Assembly: GCF_900106925.1 (NCBI RefSeq)
Contig: NZ_FNNZ01000008.1
Span: forward strand, 142,455 to 206,454
Length of the DNA stretch: 64,000 bases
Direction of reading: 5' to 3'
Source of the DNA: Thiocapsa roseopersicina
GTDB taxonomy: Bacteria > Pseudomonadota > Gammaproteobacteria > Chromatiales > Chromatiaceae
Under the pieces are notes generated by a model. That model was not told the DNA's origin and searched no databases. It saw nothing but the letters and a program-made list of their open reading frames with translations. A program made the position numbers and the translations under genes. Below, in pieces: positions 9,057 through 19,227 of the stretch; position 1 is the stretch's first letter; each line of letters opens with the position of its first letter.

Positions 9057-9195
9057 GCTCGCGAGGTATTTCCTCCTCGATGGCCTCCCGCGCGTCTCCG
9101 AAAGAGCGTTCGCGTTTCGGGGTACCGTAAAGGTAATGGTCATGCTCTTACGCCCAGTCTGCGGGAGCGTCGACACTCCCGGCAAGGCTGTCCAG

Positions 9196-9275
9196 GCCGT
9201 AGGTTGTGCTGACGATAGGAAGCACAACTTCCGCCGACGGTGGTTGTGCCTCGCAGGCTCGGCACAACCTACGGC
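9196..9275. repeat. Palindromic intergenic repeat of the GTTGTGC type
   Basis: Outer 14-base arms (9196-9209 and 9262-9275) are exact reverse complements. Inside, a second GCACAAC/GTTGTGC pair (9222-9228 and 9243-9249) gives a nested double hairpin. It lies between the LysR gene and the convergent DUF368 gene. It differs in sequence from the REP-like pairs at 2.3, 20.4 and 23.3 kb. Confidence 0.75.
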
Positions 9276-9297
9276 ATGGAGTTTGCCGGAGACAGAC

Positions 9298-10257
9298 TCA
9301 GTCCGTTCGCGGTCCGAAGTGGTCGAACGCATAGACAAGCAGGAAGCCCAGCACACAGGTCAAGATCGCGCCCAGGACCAGCGGGTCACCCTCGTAGCCG
9401 GAGGGCAGGACGTTGACCTCGGAGAGGATCTTCTCGGGCGTGAGTCCGTCGGCGGCCATCACGACTTGGCCCGAGCTATCCCGCAGCCAGTCCTCGGCGT
9501 TGCGCCAGGGATAGACCTTGTTGAGCGAGCCGACCAGGAAGCCGGTCAGGATGGCGAGGGTGAGGCTTCTGTAGCGCTTGAAGGTCCAGGAGAGCAGGCG
9601 CGACATGGTCATCATGCCGGTCAGACAGCCCAGGGCGAAGACGCTCAGGATGAGAAGCTTGTCCAGCGAGAAGCCGACCAGCAGCCCCTTGAGCGTGTCC
9701 TGGACGATGAACTGATACATCCCCAGCACCAGGAGCATGAAGCTCCCGGAGATGCCCGGCAGCATCAGTGCCGAGATGGCGATGGCGCCGCAGAGAAAGA
9801 CGAACCAGAGCGCCTCGTTGCCGTTTGCGGGTGTGAGGGTGGTAATCGCATAGGCCAGGATCGCCCCGAGGACGAAGAGCCCCACCTCGCCGGCACGCCA
9901 TTGCCCGATGCGCCGGGCCATAAAGAGGATCGAGGCGAGGATCAGCCCGAAGAAGAAGGCCCAGATCAGCGGCGGATAATGCTCGAGCATCCAGGAGACG
10001 CCGAAGACGCCGACCAGGATGCCCATCGCCATGCCGGCGAGCAGGAGCGCCAGGAAGCCCCCGTCGACCGCGCGCCAGACGCCGTCGAGCCCTTCGCGGC
10101 GATGCACGCCGATCAGCCCCGGACCGAACGCTTTGACGGCATTGAGCAGACGCTCGTAAATGCCGCTGATGAAGGCGATGGTGCCGCCCGACACCCCCGG
10201 AATCACCTCCGCGATACCCATGGCACCACCCTTCAGGATCAGGCTCAAGCGCGACAT
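9298..10257 (-). CDS. DUF368 (PopT-like) polyprenyl-phosphate transporter family protein
   Basis: A 319-residue polytopic inner-membrane protein with about eight to nine hydrophobic segments. The N-terminus carries the family signature KGGAMGIAEVIPGVSGGTIA, and an internal repeat-like LMLPGISGSFMLLVLG appears mid-protein. DUF368 proteins (PopT) have been proposed to return undecaprenyl phosphate across the membrane for envelope synthesis. The ATG at 10255-10257 has an AAGGAT ribosome site. It follows the hybrid kinase gene by 36 bases on the same strand. Confidence 0.88.
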   Translation of the reverse strand: MSRLSLILKGGAMGIAEVIPGVSGGTIAFISGIYERLLNAVKAFGPGLIGVHRREGLDGVWRAVDGGFLALLLAGMAMGILVGVFGVSWMLEHYPPLIWAFFFGLILASILFMARRIGQWRAGEVGLFVLGAILAYAITTLTPANGNEALWFVFLCGAIAISALMLPGISGSFMLLVLGMYQFIVQDTLKGLLVGFSLDKLLILSVFALGCLTGMMTMSRLLSWTFKRYRSLTLAILTGFLVGSLNKVYPWRNAEDWLRDSSGQVVMAADGLTPEKILSEVNVLPSGYEGDPLVLGAILTCVLGFLLVYAFDHFGPRTD

Positions 10258-10293
10258 CGTTTATCCTTGAATGATCAAATGAAATGAATCGAA

Positions 10294-13200
10294 TCAACCG
10301 CGTTCTGGATCGACCGGGGCGCGCTCGGCGAGCGCGTCGGACGACGCCGTTTCCGCAGTGCGCGGCAACCAGCGCGCAAGCGCCTCGGCCAATGCCTCGG
10401 ACTTGACCGGCTTGGCGACATAGTCGTCCATGCCCGCCTGAAGACAGACCTCGCGGTCGCCCTGCATCGCATTCGCCGTCATCGCGATGACGGGGATGCG
10501 CCGGTCGAGCACCGGCGATGCCGCGTCGCGGATCCTCCGCGTGGCCTCGAGTCCGTCCATGACGGGCATCTGTACATCCATCAGAACCAGGTCGTAGGGG
10601 ATGGTGCTCAGCGCCTCGATCGCTTCGAGGCCGTTGCCGACCGCATCGGCACGCAGTCCGAGCCGTTTGAGCAGACCCAGCGCCACGGTCTGATTCACCG
10701 GGCTGTCTTCGGCGACCAGGACGAGACCTTGCAGGCGGGCGGACCCGGACGAAGTGACCCCCGTGGCGGCTCGATCGGGCGCCTTGGGATCGGCCGCCAT
10801 GTGATCGGGCGGCGTATCCGTGCGATCGGATCCCTCGCGTGCCGGTCCGGCCAGCACGCCCGCCAGACGCTCAAGCAGATCCAGATGACGGATCGGTTTG
10901 GCAAGACGGGTCGGATTCGTGGTGCCCGGCACGGTCGGTAAGGAGTCGGCACGGCCCGGCGCGACCATGAGGACCAGGCGCGTCCGGGCACGTTCTGGAT
11001 CACTCCGGATCGCCTCGGCCAGGTTGCGCTCGCCGTCCGTCATCTTCTCATCCAGGATCGCAATCAGAAAGGGATCGCCCTCGCGACGGGCCGAATCGAT
11101 CCGCAGCAGTCCCGCACAAGCGTCGCTCGCGCCTTCGACCCGCATCTTTGCCGCCCGAAGTCGAGCAATCAGCATGTCGCGCTGTGCGGCGTGATCCTCT
11201 ATCACCAAGGCGCGGACACCGGCAAGCTCCGCCGGTGCGTTCGTCGAGGTCTGCGCCGCGACCGGTAAACCGAGGCGCGCCGTAAACCAGAACTCCGAGC
11301 CCTGCCCGGGCTCGCTGCGGACACCGACCTCGCCGCCCATGAGCTCGGCCAATTGCTTGCTGATAGCAAGCCCGAGCCCGGTCCCGCCGAACTCGCGCGT
11401 CGTGGAGGCATCGATCTGGCTGAACTTGCGAAACAGCAGATCCCGCTTCTCGGGCGCAATGCCCACACCCGTATCCCGAACGGTGAACAGCAAGACCAGG
11501 TCCGTGCCGGCGGACGGGGCCGGGGCCGGGGCCGGCTCAGGCTCAGGCTGCACCGCGTCGAGTCGCCGAACGTCGATCACGACCTCTCCGTGCCGCGTGA
11601 ATTTGATCGCGTTGCCGGCGAGATTGTTGAGGACTTGACGCAGCCGTCCCGGATCTCCGCGCAGCAGGGCCGGGACGGCCGGATCGAGCGCACACACGAA
11701 CTGCAGACCCTTGGCCTCGGCATGAATCGCCATACTTGCGGCGAAGTCGTCGAGCAATCGATAGAGGTCGAAATCCAGGATCTCGAGATCGAGCTTGTTG
11801 GCTTCGATCTTCGAGAAGTCCAGGATATCGTTGATGATCGACAGGAGTGATTCGGCACTGCCGCGCACAATCTCGGCGAAATGACGTTGTGTGGCGTCCA
11901 GATCGGTATCGAGCAGCAGCCCGGTCATCCCGATGACGCCGTTCATGGGCGTGCGGATCTCGTGACTCATGTTCGCGAGGAACTCGCTCTTGGCGACGTT
12001 CGCAAGCTCGGCCTTCACCGCCATCTCGCGGGCGCGAACGTTGGCGGCCCGCAGCTCGGCATTGGCCGCGCGCAAACCCTCTTCGGCCTCTTTGCGCGTC
12101 TCGGCGTTCTGCATCAGCTCGGCGAAGACGGACAGGAGCGAGCGTTCCATTCGGGTCCATTCGCGCGCCTCCCGAACGGCATCGAACCCGACGAAGCCGA
12201 AACAAACCTCGCCATTCATCAGCGGCAAGGTAATCAGCGTCTTGATCCCCTGAGGCTCGAGCACCTGTCTGAGATGCCCTTCCGCCGGCAGATCCGAGAC
12301 GAGCGGGACATGCAGAGGCTGGCCTGCGCGATGGGGCTCGACAAACTCGGGAAGCAGGTCGCACCGCAGGGCCCGCAGGTTGTCGATCTCAGGCGTCACG
12401 CCGGGTGCGCACCACTCATGCGTATTCGACATGACACCCGCGGCGAAGTCATAGCGAAACAGATAGGCACGATCGATGTTCGCGAAGTCTCCGATGCGCG
12501 CCAACGCGCGATTGATCTGCTCGTCCAACCGGTCCAAGGGCACATTCACGAACTCCATGGCCAAGGTCATGATGATCATCTGAAGCCGGGAGCTGCGTGC
12601 GAGATCCTCCTCGGCGAGCTTGCGTGCCGTGATGTCGGTCTGCGAGCCGGCCAGACGATAGGGCACGCCATGCGCATCGCGCACCGCCTCGCCGCGCGCG
12701 AGCATCCAGCGATAAGAGCCGTCGCGATGGCGCAGGCGATATTCCGCTTCGAAGGTCGGCCGCTCGCCCTGGATATAGCCATCGAGGCACGCCGCGAAGA
12801 CCGCGGCATCCTCCGGGTGAAGGCGCGCGTAGAAGGCGTCGGTCGAGCTGGGCAGCTCGGTATCCGGATAGCCGATCTGCTCCTTCCATCGCGGCGACAG
12901 AAACACGCTGCCCCCTTCCAGATCCCAATCCCAGATCCCGTCGTTGCTGCCACGAATCGCCAAGGCATACTGCTCGCGACTGGACTCCAGCTGCTCGCGG
13001 ATCAGCGACTCCTCCGTGACATCCCGGAACACCAGCACGGCACCCAGAATCGCGCCGTCCGCACCGCCGATCGGCGCGCAGCTGTCGGCGATCTGTCGGT
13101 CAATTCCCTGGCGGTCCACCAGCACGGATTGATCGGCCAAGCCGACCACCACACCCTCCGCCAAGGCCCGAAACACGGGGTTTTCAGCCTCCGAGCGCGT

Positions 13201-15111
13201 CCGAGCATGGACGATGCGAAAGACCTCGGTGATCGGGCGCCCCAAGGCATCGCCCATCGGCCAACCGGTCAGAGTTTCCGCGACACGGTTGAGGCTCGTC
13301 ACCCGGCCGGCGGCATCCGTGCTGATCACGGCATCGCCGATCGAGCGTAGCGTGGCCTCCAGGCGGCCCTTGCCTTCCTCCAGCTCTCGGGTGCGTTCCA
13401 GTACGGTGCGTTCGAGCACACGGCGCCGATTGGAATAGGTGCCAATGAGCCAGCTCAACGCGAGTGTCAGGAGCAGACCGGAGAAGCCCACCACACCGGT
13501 CCCGCGCCGCGCGTATACGGAAGAAAACTCGGGGCCCTCGGACGCGACGATCGCATAGGCTTGGCCGGAGACGAGCAACGGACGAAACAGCGACGCAGCA
13601 AGATCGCGGTCCGTCGCGAGGGTCGGCGCGAGACCGTCGTGATCCGCGGCCGCAGTCGATGCCAGGCGTTCCGGTGCTTCACCGGCGCGCAGTTGGTAAA
13701 GGTCCAGGATCAAGACGGACGCATCCGCACGCCGAGCCGCGCCGCTGCTGCGCAGCAGGATCCGATCGAAGTCGATGACGGCGGCTGCGAACCCGTGCTC
13801 TCGATCCGGCTGCCCGACATGCTCGAAGGGTCGAAAGACGAGCATTTCCCGACCCGGCCCACCGAATCGATTCAGATCGACCGGGTCGCTACCGGTCATC
13901 AGACCCGAACGCGCCGCCTCGGCCAGCGCCGCGCGCAGCACGGGATCCGCCCCCAAGTCCAGCCCGGCCAATCGGCCGTGCGCCGACTCCGACACGACGG
14001 CCGCCACGGGGTAGTAGACGTCGCGCTCGCCGGCCGGAATGCGTCGGCCCTCGGCGTCCAGCTCGTGGATGCGGGTGCCGTCCGGATCGAAGGCGGCACG
14101 ATCCGCCGCCGCCACGACCGGCGCCCAAACCCAGGCGGCGATCGCGTGATCGAGCGTCAGAAACCCGGAGTACCCGAGAAAGGTCTCTTGATCGATCCGC
14201 TGCGCACCTTCGAGAAACCGCGCGAGTCCCTCCAACGCGAAATCGCGGACCCCGCCCAGCTCGTCGGCGACCCGGGCGGTTTGGGAAGCGGCGAGCTGCT
14301 CGAAGGCATCTTCGCGGTTGCGCGCCTCGATCCGATGCGCCGACCAGGTCGCGACCGCGGTCAGCGTGAGTCCGATCAACGCAGCGAGGGCTGCCTCCAG
14401 GTGGCGCCGACGGACCTGCTGCTCGGCCGAGAGACGTCGACGTCGGGCCAAGGCTGCCGAGCCGCCGAGTAGGATCAGGGCGAGCGTCAGGACGAAGAGC
14501 GCCGGAACCGCGCCGGCGTGGACCAGACGACGCTGCCAATCGCCTGCGTCGATATCCACGCCCAGGACGGCAATGACGGCGTCTGTCCCCGGATCCAGGA
14601 TCGGGACGAGCGCACTCACCCAGGTACCCCAAGCATCGGTAAATGGACCGTAGACGATCGGCTCGGCGCCGTCGAAGGCCAGATGATCGGGCTCGGCGGC
14701 ATCCTCGTAAACCTGCCCGGCCGGGGACTCGTCCGGCGAGCCAGCGGGCTCGGAATCGAGAAAGAAGAAGATGGCTCCGTCTGCCCGACGCCCCATCAGA
14801 TAGAGGAAACGCCAGGTCGGTTTAGCCGTCATCACGGCTGCGAACTGATGCTTGAGTCGAAGATAGACGTCCGCCGTCAGATCATCGGGGTTTCCGGATA
14901 GTGCGGCGATGCGCTCGACCGGGACGGCCTGCGCCATGATGCGCGCCTGGACCAAGAGGTCCTCGCGCATCTCGCGATCCGTCCGCGAGACCTGCCAACC
15001 GACGAAAAGGGTGCCGGCGACCAGAAGGAGAGCGAAGAGCCCGGCGGTCGAGACTACCGCGGATGCGGATTTCGGCGAAACGGCCTTCGGGGAAACGACG
15101 GGGTTTGTCAT
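10294..15111 (-). CDS. Hybrid sensor histidine kinase with CHASE, two PAS, GAF and two receivers
   Basis: A 1605-residue membrane sensor. Domains by residue: TM about 18-38; first periplasmic region to about 205; TM about 205-225 and 237-257; CHASE-like sensor about 280-470; TM about 537-560; PAS about 577-690; PAS/PAC about 717-823; GAF about 850-1003; HisKA with NMSHEIRTPMNG (phospho-His about 1050); HATPase about 1150-1275 with NLAGNAIKF and GGTGLGLAISKQ. After a Pro/Ala/Glu linker within the ATPase region come two receivers (about 1298-1420 and 1465-1590), the second with LMDVQMPVMDG. Both receivers keep the phospho-acceptor Asp and a Lys. There is no Hpt domain, so output probably needs a partner. 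It lies 63 bases after batD, suggesting a link to the Bat genes. Confidence 0.92.
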   Translation of the reverse strand: MTNPVVSPKAVSPKSASAVVSTAGLFALLLVAGTLFVGWQVSRTDREMREDLLVQARIMAQAVPVERIAALSGNPDDLTADVYLRLKHQFAAVMTAKPTWRFLYLMGRRADGAIFFFLDSEPAGSPDESPAGQVYEDAAEPDHLAFDGAEPIVYGPFTDAWGTWVSALVPILDPGTDAVIAVLGVDIDAGDWQRRLVHAGAVPALFVLTLALILLGGSAALARRRRLSAEQQVRRRHLEAALAALIGLTLTAVATWSAHRIEARNREDAFEQLAASQTARVADELGGVRDFALEGLARFLEGAQRIDQETFLGYSGFLTLDHAIAAWVWAPVVAAADRAAFDPDGTRIHELDAEGRRIPAGERDVYYPVAAVVSESAHGRLAGLDLGADPVLRAALAEAARSGLMTGSDPVDLNRFGGPGREMLVFRPFEHVGQPDREHGFAAAVIDFDRILLRSSGAARRADASVLILDLYQLRAGEAPERLASTAAADHDGLAPTLATDRDLAASLFRPLLVSGQAYAIVASEGPEFSSVYARRGTGVVGFSGLLLTLALSWLIGTYSNRRRVLERTVLERTRELEEGKGRLEATLRSIGDAVISTDAAGRVTSLNRVAETLTGWPMGDALGRPITEVFRIVHARTRSEAENPVFRALAEGVVVGLADQSVLVDRQGIDRQIADSCAPIGGADGAILGAVLVFRDVTEESLIREQLESSREQYALAIRGSNDGIWDWDLEGGSVFLSPRWKEQIGYPDTELPSSTDAFYARLHPEDAAVFAACLDGYIQGERPTFEAEYRLRHRDGSYRWMLARGEAVRDAHGVPYRLAGSQTDITARKLAEEDLARSSRLQMIIMTLAMEFVNVPLDRLDEQINRALARIGDFANIDRAYLFRYDFAAGVMSNTHEWCAPGVTPEIDNLRALRCDLLPEFVEPHRAGQPLHVPLVSDLPAEGHLRQVLEPQGIKTLITLPLMNGEVCFGFVGFDAVREAREWTRMERSLLSVFAELMQNAETRKEAEEGLRAANAELRAANVRAREMAVKAELANVAKSEFLANMSHEIRTPMNGVIGMTGLLLDTDLDATQRHFAEIVRGSAESLLSIINDILDFSKIEANKLDLEILDFDLYRLLDDFAASMAIHAEAKGLQFVCALDPAVPALLRGDPGRLRQVLNNLAGNAIKFTRHGEVVIDVRRLDAVQPEPEPAPAPAPSAGTDLVLLFTVRDTGVGIAPEKRDLLFRKFSQIDASTTREFGGTGLGLAISKQLAELMGGEVGVRSEPGQGSEFWFTARLGLPVAAQTSTNAPAELAGVRALVIEDHAAQRDMLIARLRAAKMRVEGASDACAGLLRIDSARREGDPFLIAILDEKMTDGERNLAEAIRSDPERARTRLVLMVAPGRADSLPTVPGTTNPTRLAKPIRHLDLLERLAGVLAGPAREGSDRTDTPPDHMAADPKAPDRAATGVTSSGSARLQGLVLVAEDSPVNQTVALGLLKRLGLRADAVGNGLEAIEALSTIPYDLVLMDVQMPVMDGLEATRRIRDAASPVLDRRIPVIAMTANAMQGDREVCLQAGMDDYVAKPVKSEALAEALARWLPRTAETASSDALAERAPVDPERG

Positions 15112-15174
15112 CGGGTATCCATGCCTCGCGGTGTTTCCTCGTGAGCCGATCGGCCAAGCCCTCGGGCGGTCGTG

Positions 15175-17142
15175 TCAGATCCGGCGCGGATACAACTCCG
15201 GCAGGGCCGTCGAGCGATCCGACGCGGCATCCTCATCGTCGCCGGACAAACAAGGCGCGAGCGCCTGCCAGGCACCGACACCGTCCCATGCTGCCCTGGC
15301 CCCTGCGCCTGCGCCAGCTCCCGCGGCAACCGCATAGAGGGCTCGGTCGAGTTGCGCGAGCGTCTCGGCCGCCGCGGCATCGTCGAGACGCCGGGCCAAG
15401 GCACCGAGACCCGCCGGAGCCTGCCCAACCCACCGGACCCGTCCCCAATCGAGCAAGGCCATTCTCGCGCCTCGGGCGTCGTTGTCCAGGCAGGCTTGCT
15501 CGACACGCCGGCGCGCCTCGCGCAAAGCCTGCGGCGAGACTCGGGTCTCGACCCGAGCCGGGGCCTCGCGAGCGCGTAATCCCCGTTTGAGCCAGACGAG
15601 TGCAGCGAGCCAACCGAGACCGATCAGGCCGAGCGCGGCAACCCCGAGGCCGATCGGACCGGCGATCGCCCGACGCACCCAGTCCTCCGCCATCGACGGC
15701 CATTGGCCTGACTCGCGGGGCTCGGCGTCCTGGTCGAGGCGATCCGGCGGCGCCGCGTCCTCCGAGGCCGGCTCGCCCGAGGTCTCGAACGGCCGAGTCT
15801 TCCCGTTGCCCGCGGTCCCTGCGGGCGCCGCGGCCACCTCAAGGGTCCGCGCGGGCACGATCGCCACCCGCTCGCGATCCTCGCGCGTATCCCACCAGGG
15901 AACACGCACCTCGGGAAGGGTCACAGGCCCCGCGCGCGTCGGGACCAAGGCAACCTCGAGGCTCCTGAGTCCAACCGGCACACCGACGCCGGGCAGATCC
16001 TCGGCACGCGTCTGACCGGGGTAGATCTGCGCGCCATCCGGGGGATCGAGCACGAGCGGCGGCAGCTGGGCCGCGGTGACACCACGCGCGGTGACCGTCA
16101 GGACACGCGTCACCGGCTCGCCGACCTGGAATCGCGGCGACGCAGGAATCCACTCGTCCGAGATCTCGACGGATTCCGCCGGCAGCCAAGGCGAGCTTGA
16201 GCCGGGAGGCTGCGCACGGACCTGGATCTCCAGGTCGGGCGCCCGCTCCACGACCCGTCGTCCGGTGGTCGTCATGCCCGACAGCCCCGCGAAGGGTCCG
16301 GCGCCGAACAGCGCATCGAACTCGTCGGCTGGACCGCGACTGGCCGGCCGTGGCGACGGCATAATCGCCTCGAGTCGCGGACCGCGGATCACGAGGGGTC
16401 CGCTCTGCAGCGGCACCATGAGAAAGCGTCGTTCGATGACCTGATAACGCCGGCCGTCGATGACCTCGACCGAGCTGCGATCCTCGCCGTCGCGCTCGAT
16501 CGTCGCACCCTCCACCTGCGGATCGGACAGGACCGCCCGCTGCGGGGCCTCGCGCTCGCGGTAGAGCACCTGGACCCGATAGTGAAACGCTTGCTGCACG
16601 TAGGGCGTGGCCTCGTCCGTCTCGGTCCGCACGAAGATCGGCTTGGGACCGGCGGCGGGGTCATCGGCCGCGGCGTCCTCGACGACCTCGACAACGAGCG
16701 GCTCGCTGCGCGCATCCCCCCACGCCAGCGCTGGGATCTCCAGTCGACCCGATCGCTTGGGGGCAAGCTCGATGCGCCATTCGCGCGTGTGCGACACGGC
16801 CCCGTTCAGAACGCTCATGCGCTCGCTCTGGCTGCGGCTGAGGATATCGAAATCGGCCTCCAGGACCTGGAGCTCGGGCTCTCCGGAGAGTCGACCGTCG
16901 CCGAGAAGCTGCAGGATCAGCGTCTCGTTGGTGGCAATACGGTCGCGATCGATCTCGGCGCGAACCCCTTCGGCGAGTGTGTCCTGCGCCAGCACCGGGG
17001 TGACGGCCATCAGGGCGGCGAAAACGGTGACGGCGCAGAGCATCGGGAGCAGGACGTCGAGCAGCGAGCGCCGAGGCCGCTGGCCGGTCGCGCCGTCTGC
17101 TCGCAGAGAAGAGGTCCGGTCGAGTCGAATCAAGTCACACAT
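15175..17142 (-). CDS. batD: BatD family membrane-anchored protein
   Basis: A 655-residue exported protein: signal peptide ending PVLAQ about residue 53, then a long periplasmic region of repeated beta domains. A C-terminal TM segment about residue 500-525 (IGLGVAALGLIGLGWLAALV) precedes a cytoplasmic tail. This matches the BatD (oxygen-tolerance/aerotolerance) family, whose members act with BatA, BatB and MoxR; the precise function is unsettled. It sits 60 bases after the BatB-BatC gene. The extreme N-terminus is uncertain, since a downstream ATG (MLCAVTVFAALM) would also give a signal peptide. Confidence 0.85.
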   Translation of the reverse strand: MCDLIRLDRTSSLRADGATGQRPRRSLLDVLLPMLCAVTVFAALMAVTPVLAQDTLAEGVRAEIDRDRIATNETLILQLLGDGRLSGEPELQVLEADFDILSRSQSERMSVLNGAVSHTREWRIELAPKRSGRLEIPALAWGDARSEPLVVEVVEDAAADDPAAGPKPIFVRTETDEATPYVQQAFHYRVQVLYREREAPQRAVLSDPQVEGATIERDGEDRSSVEVIDGRRYQVIERRFLMVPLQSGPLVIRGPRLEAIMPSPRPASRGPADEFDALFGAGPFAGLSGMTTTGRRVVERAPDLEIQVRAQPPGSSSPWLPAESVEISDEWIPASPRFQVGEPVTRVLTVTARGVTAAQLPPLVLDPPDGAQIYPGQTRAEDLPGVGVPVGLRSLEVALVPTRAGPVTLPEVRVPWWDTREDRERVAIVPARTLEVAAAPAGTAGNGKTRPFETSGEPASEDAAPPDRLDQDAEPRESGQWPSMAEDWVRRAIAGPIGLGVAALGLIGLGWLAALVWLKRGLRAREAPARVETRVSPQALREARRRVEQACLDNDARGARMALLDWGRVRWVGQAPAGLGALARRLDDAAAAETLAQLDRALYAVAAGAGAGAGARAAWDGVGAWQALAPCLSGDDEDAASDRSTALPELYPRRI

Positions 17143-17202
17143 CCAGGATCAAGGTCGACGCATGCGTGCGTGTCGAGGTGTCGTTGTCGCGCAAGACGCG
17201 GC

Positions 17203-19227
17203 TCAGGGCAAGCGCCCCTCGCGACGCAGATGCTGCAGGAGAAACCGCTGTCGCAGCAAACCGCCCGGGTCGTCCGGGACTCGGCGCAATTGAGCCTCCA
17301 TTGCCTGCTCGCGTTCTTGCGCCTCTGGACCGAGGGCGTCCGACAGGGCGCTGTCCGAGGGCGTGGGCTCTTCGGTAGTCGGATCCGATGCCCCGTCCGG
17401 GTGCTGCGCCGATCCACCGGGTTCATCCTCCGGCAGGGAGACATCCTCGGTCTCGGCGATGTCGTCCGGTCCGATATCGCCCGGGTCGCCGGTCGGCCCG
17501 GATTTTCCGCTCGATGCGGGTCCGGTCTCGGAGCGGTTCTGCGAGGCCTGATCGGACGACTCTTGGGCTCCCGGCTCGCCCGCGGCATCCGAACCGTCGT
17601 GCTCGGCCGAATCGGATGCGGTCTCGGATGCCGGCTCGGTGCCCTCTTTGCCCTCACCCGCCTGCTCGCCCGAGTCCTCGGCGCTTTCGCTCGGGTCTGT
17701 TTGCGCGTCGTCGCTGCCGGACGAGTCGGACGGATCTCCTCCGCCGCCCGAGGGCTCGTTGCCGGAGGAACCTTGCGAGTCGCTTGCGGCGTCGCCCTCC
17801 GCGCCCTCGCCTTGGCCCTCGCCCGATTCGCCGTCATCCGACGACTCGGGCGGGCGGTCCCGCAGCGCTTGGAGCAGCTCCAGGTTGTAACGCGCATCCG
17901 CATGGTCTGCATCGCGTTCCAATGCACGCTCGTAGGCGGCGATGGCCTCGTCGAGCCGTCCGAGACGTGCAAGTGCATTGCCGCGGTTGTAGTCCACGTC
18001 CGGGTCCGGCTCATCGGACAAGGCCGCGAGTGCGCGCTCGTAATCGCCGGCCCGATAGCTGGCGGCGGCACGCCAAGCCGGATCGCGAAACAGCTCGGCT
18101 GCCTCGGCGTTCGCGCCGGCCTCGAATTGTCGGGCGGCCTTTTGATCGGCCGTCCACCAGAGGTCGGACCACTCCAAGGCCCATCCGGGGGTCGGCGGCA
18201 GGATCATGACACAGGCGAGGATCGACAACAGCCAACCACGCCGGAAGGCCAAGGCGGCGAAGGGCAAGAGCGCGAGCAAGAGCCAAGGGCCTTCCTCGCG
18301 CCATTGATCGGACAGCAGCGACGGCTCCTCGGTCATCTCCGCATCCATGGAGCCGAGGCCCATGAGTGCACGGGTATCGGCGTCGCTTGCATGCGATTCG
18401 ACATAACGGCCGTTGCCGAGCCGGGCCAGCTCGCGTAGGTCGGCCTCGGGCAGGCGTGCGATGCGGACCCCGCCGTCGGGGTCGGGCTCGAAACCACGCG
18501 TCCCGTCCGGGGCCAGGGGCACGGGCGCACCGTCCGATGTGCCGACCGCGAGCACCGAGACGCGATGCCCGCCGGCAGCCAACGCCTGCACGGCAAACCG
18601 GGCCGAGGCCAGGTCGCCGACCCCGTCGGTCACCAAGACGATATCGCCGCGACCGGCGGAGGCACGCCCAAGCAGCTCGCCGGCCGCATTCAAGGCCCGT
18701 GCGGTATCGCGCGGACCCGGCACCGGGATGAGATCGGTCGTCAGCTGGGGCACCTGGGACGAGATGGTCGCGGCATCCCGCGTCAGCGGCGAAACCACGA
18801 AGGGCTCCGGGCCGAAGGCGAGCAGTGCGACCTGCCCTTCCTCCGATGCCTTCAGCAGATCCATGACCTCGAACCGGGCACGCGCCAGACGGGATGGCCG
18901 CAGATCGGCCGCGTTCATGCTCGGGGAGAGGTCGAGCAGGATGACCCGCGCAGCACTGGTCCCGTAGACGGGCTGCGCGACACGCTCCCAAGCCGGTCCG
19001 GCCAACGCCAGCGTCGCCAGGAGCCAACCGAGACCCAACAGCCACAGCGGCAGGCGTCGCGGGGCAAGATCCGCACCCACCAGGAGATGCGGCAGCAGAT
19101 GGGCATCGACCAGGCGGCGCCACACCAAGGCCCCGGCCGGCCGTCGCCACAGCGCCGCGAGCAGGATCACGGCCGGGATCAGGGCCAGCAGCCACATCGG
19201 GCGCAGAAGCTGCAATTCAGGCCACAC
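17203..19227 (-). CDS. BatB-BatC fusion: VWA domain plus TPR and acidic tail
   Basis: A 674-residue protein joining two Bat functions that are often separate genes. Two N-terminal TM segments precede a von Willebrand A domain (about 90-290) with an intact MIDAS (DLSPSMNAADL near residue 99). Another TM pair around 310-350 leads to a tetratricopeptide region (about 380-450, VDYNRGNALARLGRLDEAI). The last 200 residues are a Ser/Gly/Glu/Asp-rich low-complexity tail ending in a short basic helix. The GTG start at 19225-19227 overlaps the end of batA by 11 bases, implying coupled translation. Confidence 0.88.
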   Translation of the reverse strand: MWPELQLLRPMWLLALIPAVILLAALWRRPAGALVWRRLVDAHLLPHLLVGADLAPRRLPLWLLGLGWLLATLALAGPAWERVAQPVYGTSAARVILLDLSPSMNAADLRPSRLARARFEVMDLLKASEEGQVALLAFGPEPFVVSPLTRDAATISSQVPQLTTDLIPVPGPRDTARALNAAGELLGRASAGRGDIVLVTDGVGDLASARFAVQALAAGGHRVSVLAVGTSDGAPVPLAPDGTRGFEPDPDGGVRIARLPEADLRELARLGNGRYVESHASDADTRALMGLGSMDAEMTEEPSLLSDQWREEGPWLLLALLPFAALAFRRGWLLSILACVMILPPTPGWALEWSDLWWTADQKAARQFEAGANAEAAELFRDPAWRAAASYRAGDYERALAALSDEPDPDVDYNRGNALARLGRLDEAIAAYERALERDADHADARYNLELLQALRDRPPESSDDGESGEGQGEGAEGDAASDSQGSSGNEPSGGGGDPSDSSGSDDAQTDPSESAEDSGEQAGEGKEGTEPASETASDSAEHDGSDAAGEPGAQESSDQASQNRSETGPASSGKSGPTGDPGDIGPDDIAETEDVSLPEDEPGGSAQHPDGASDPTTEEPTPSDSALSDALGPEAQEREQAMEAQLRRVPDDPGGLLRQRFLLQHLRREGRLP

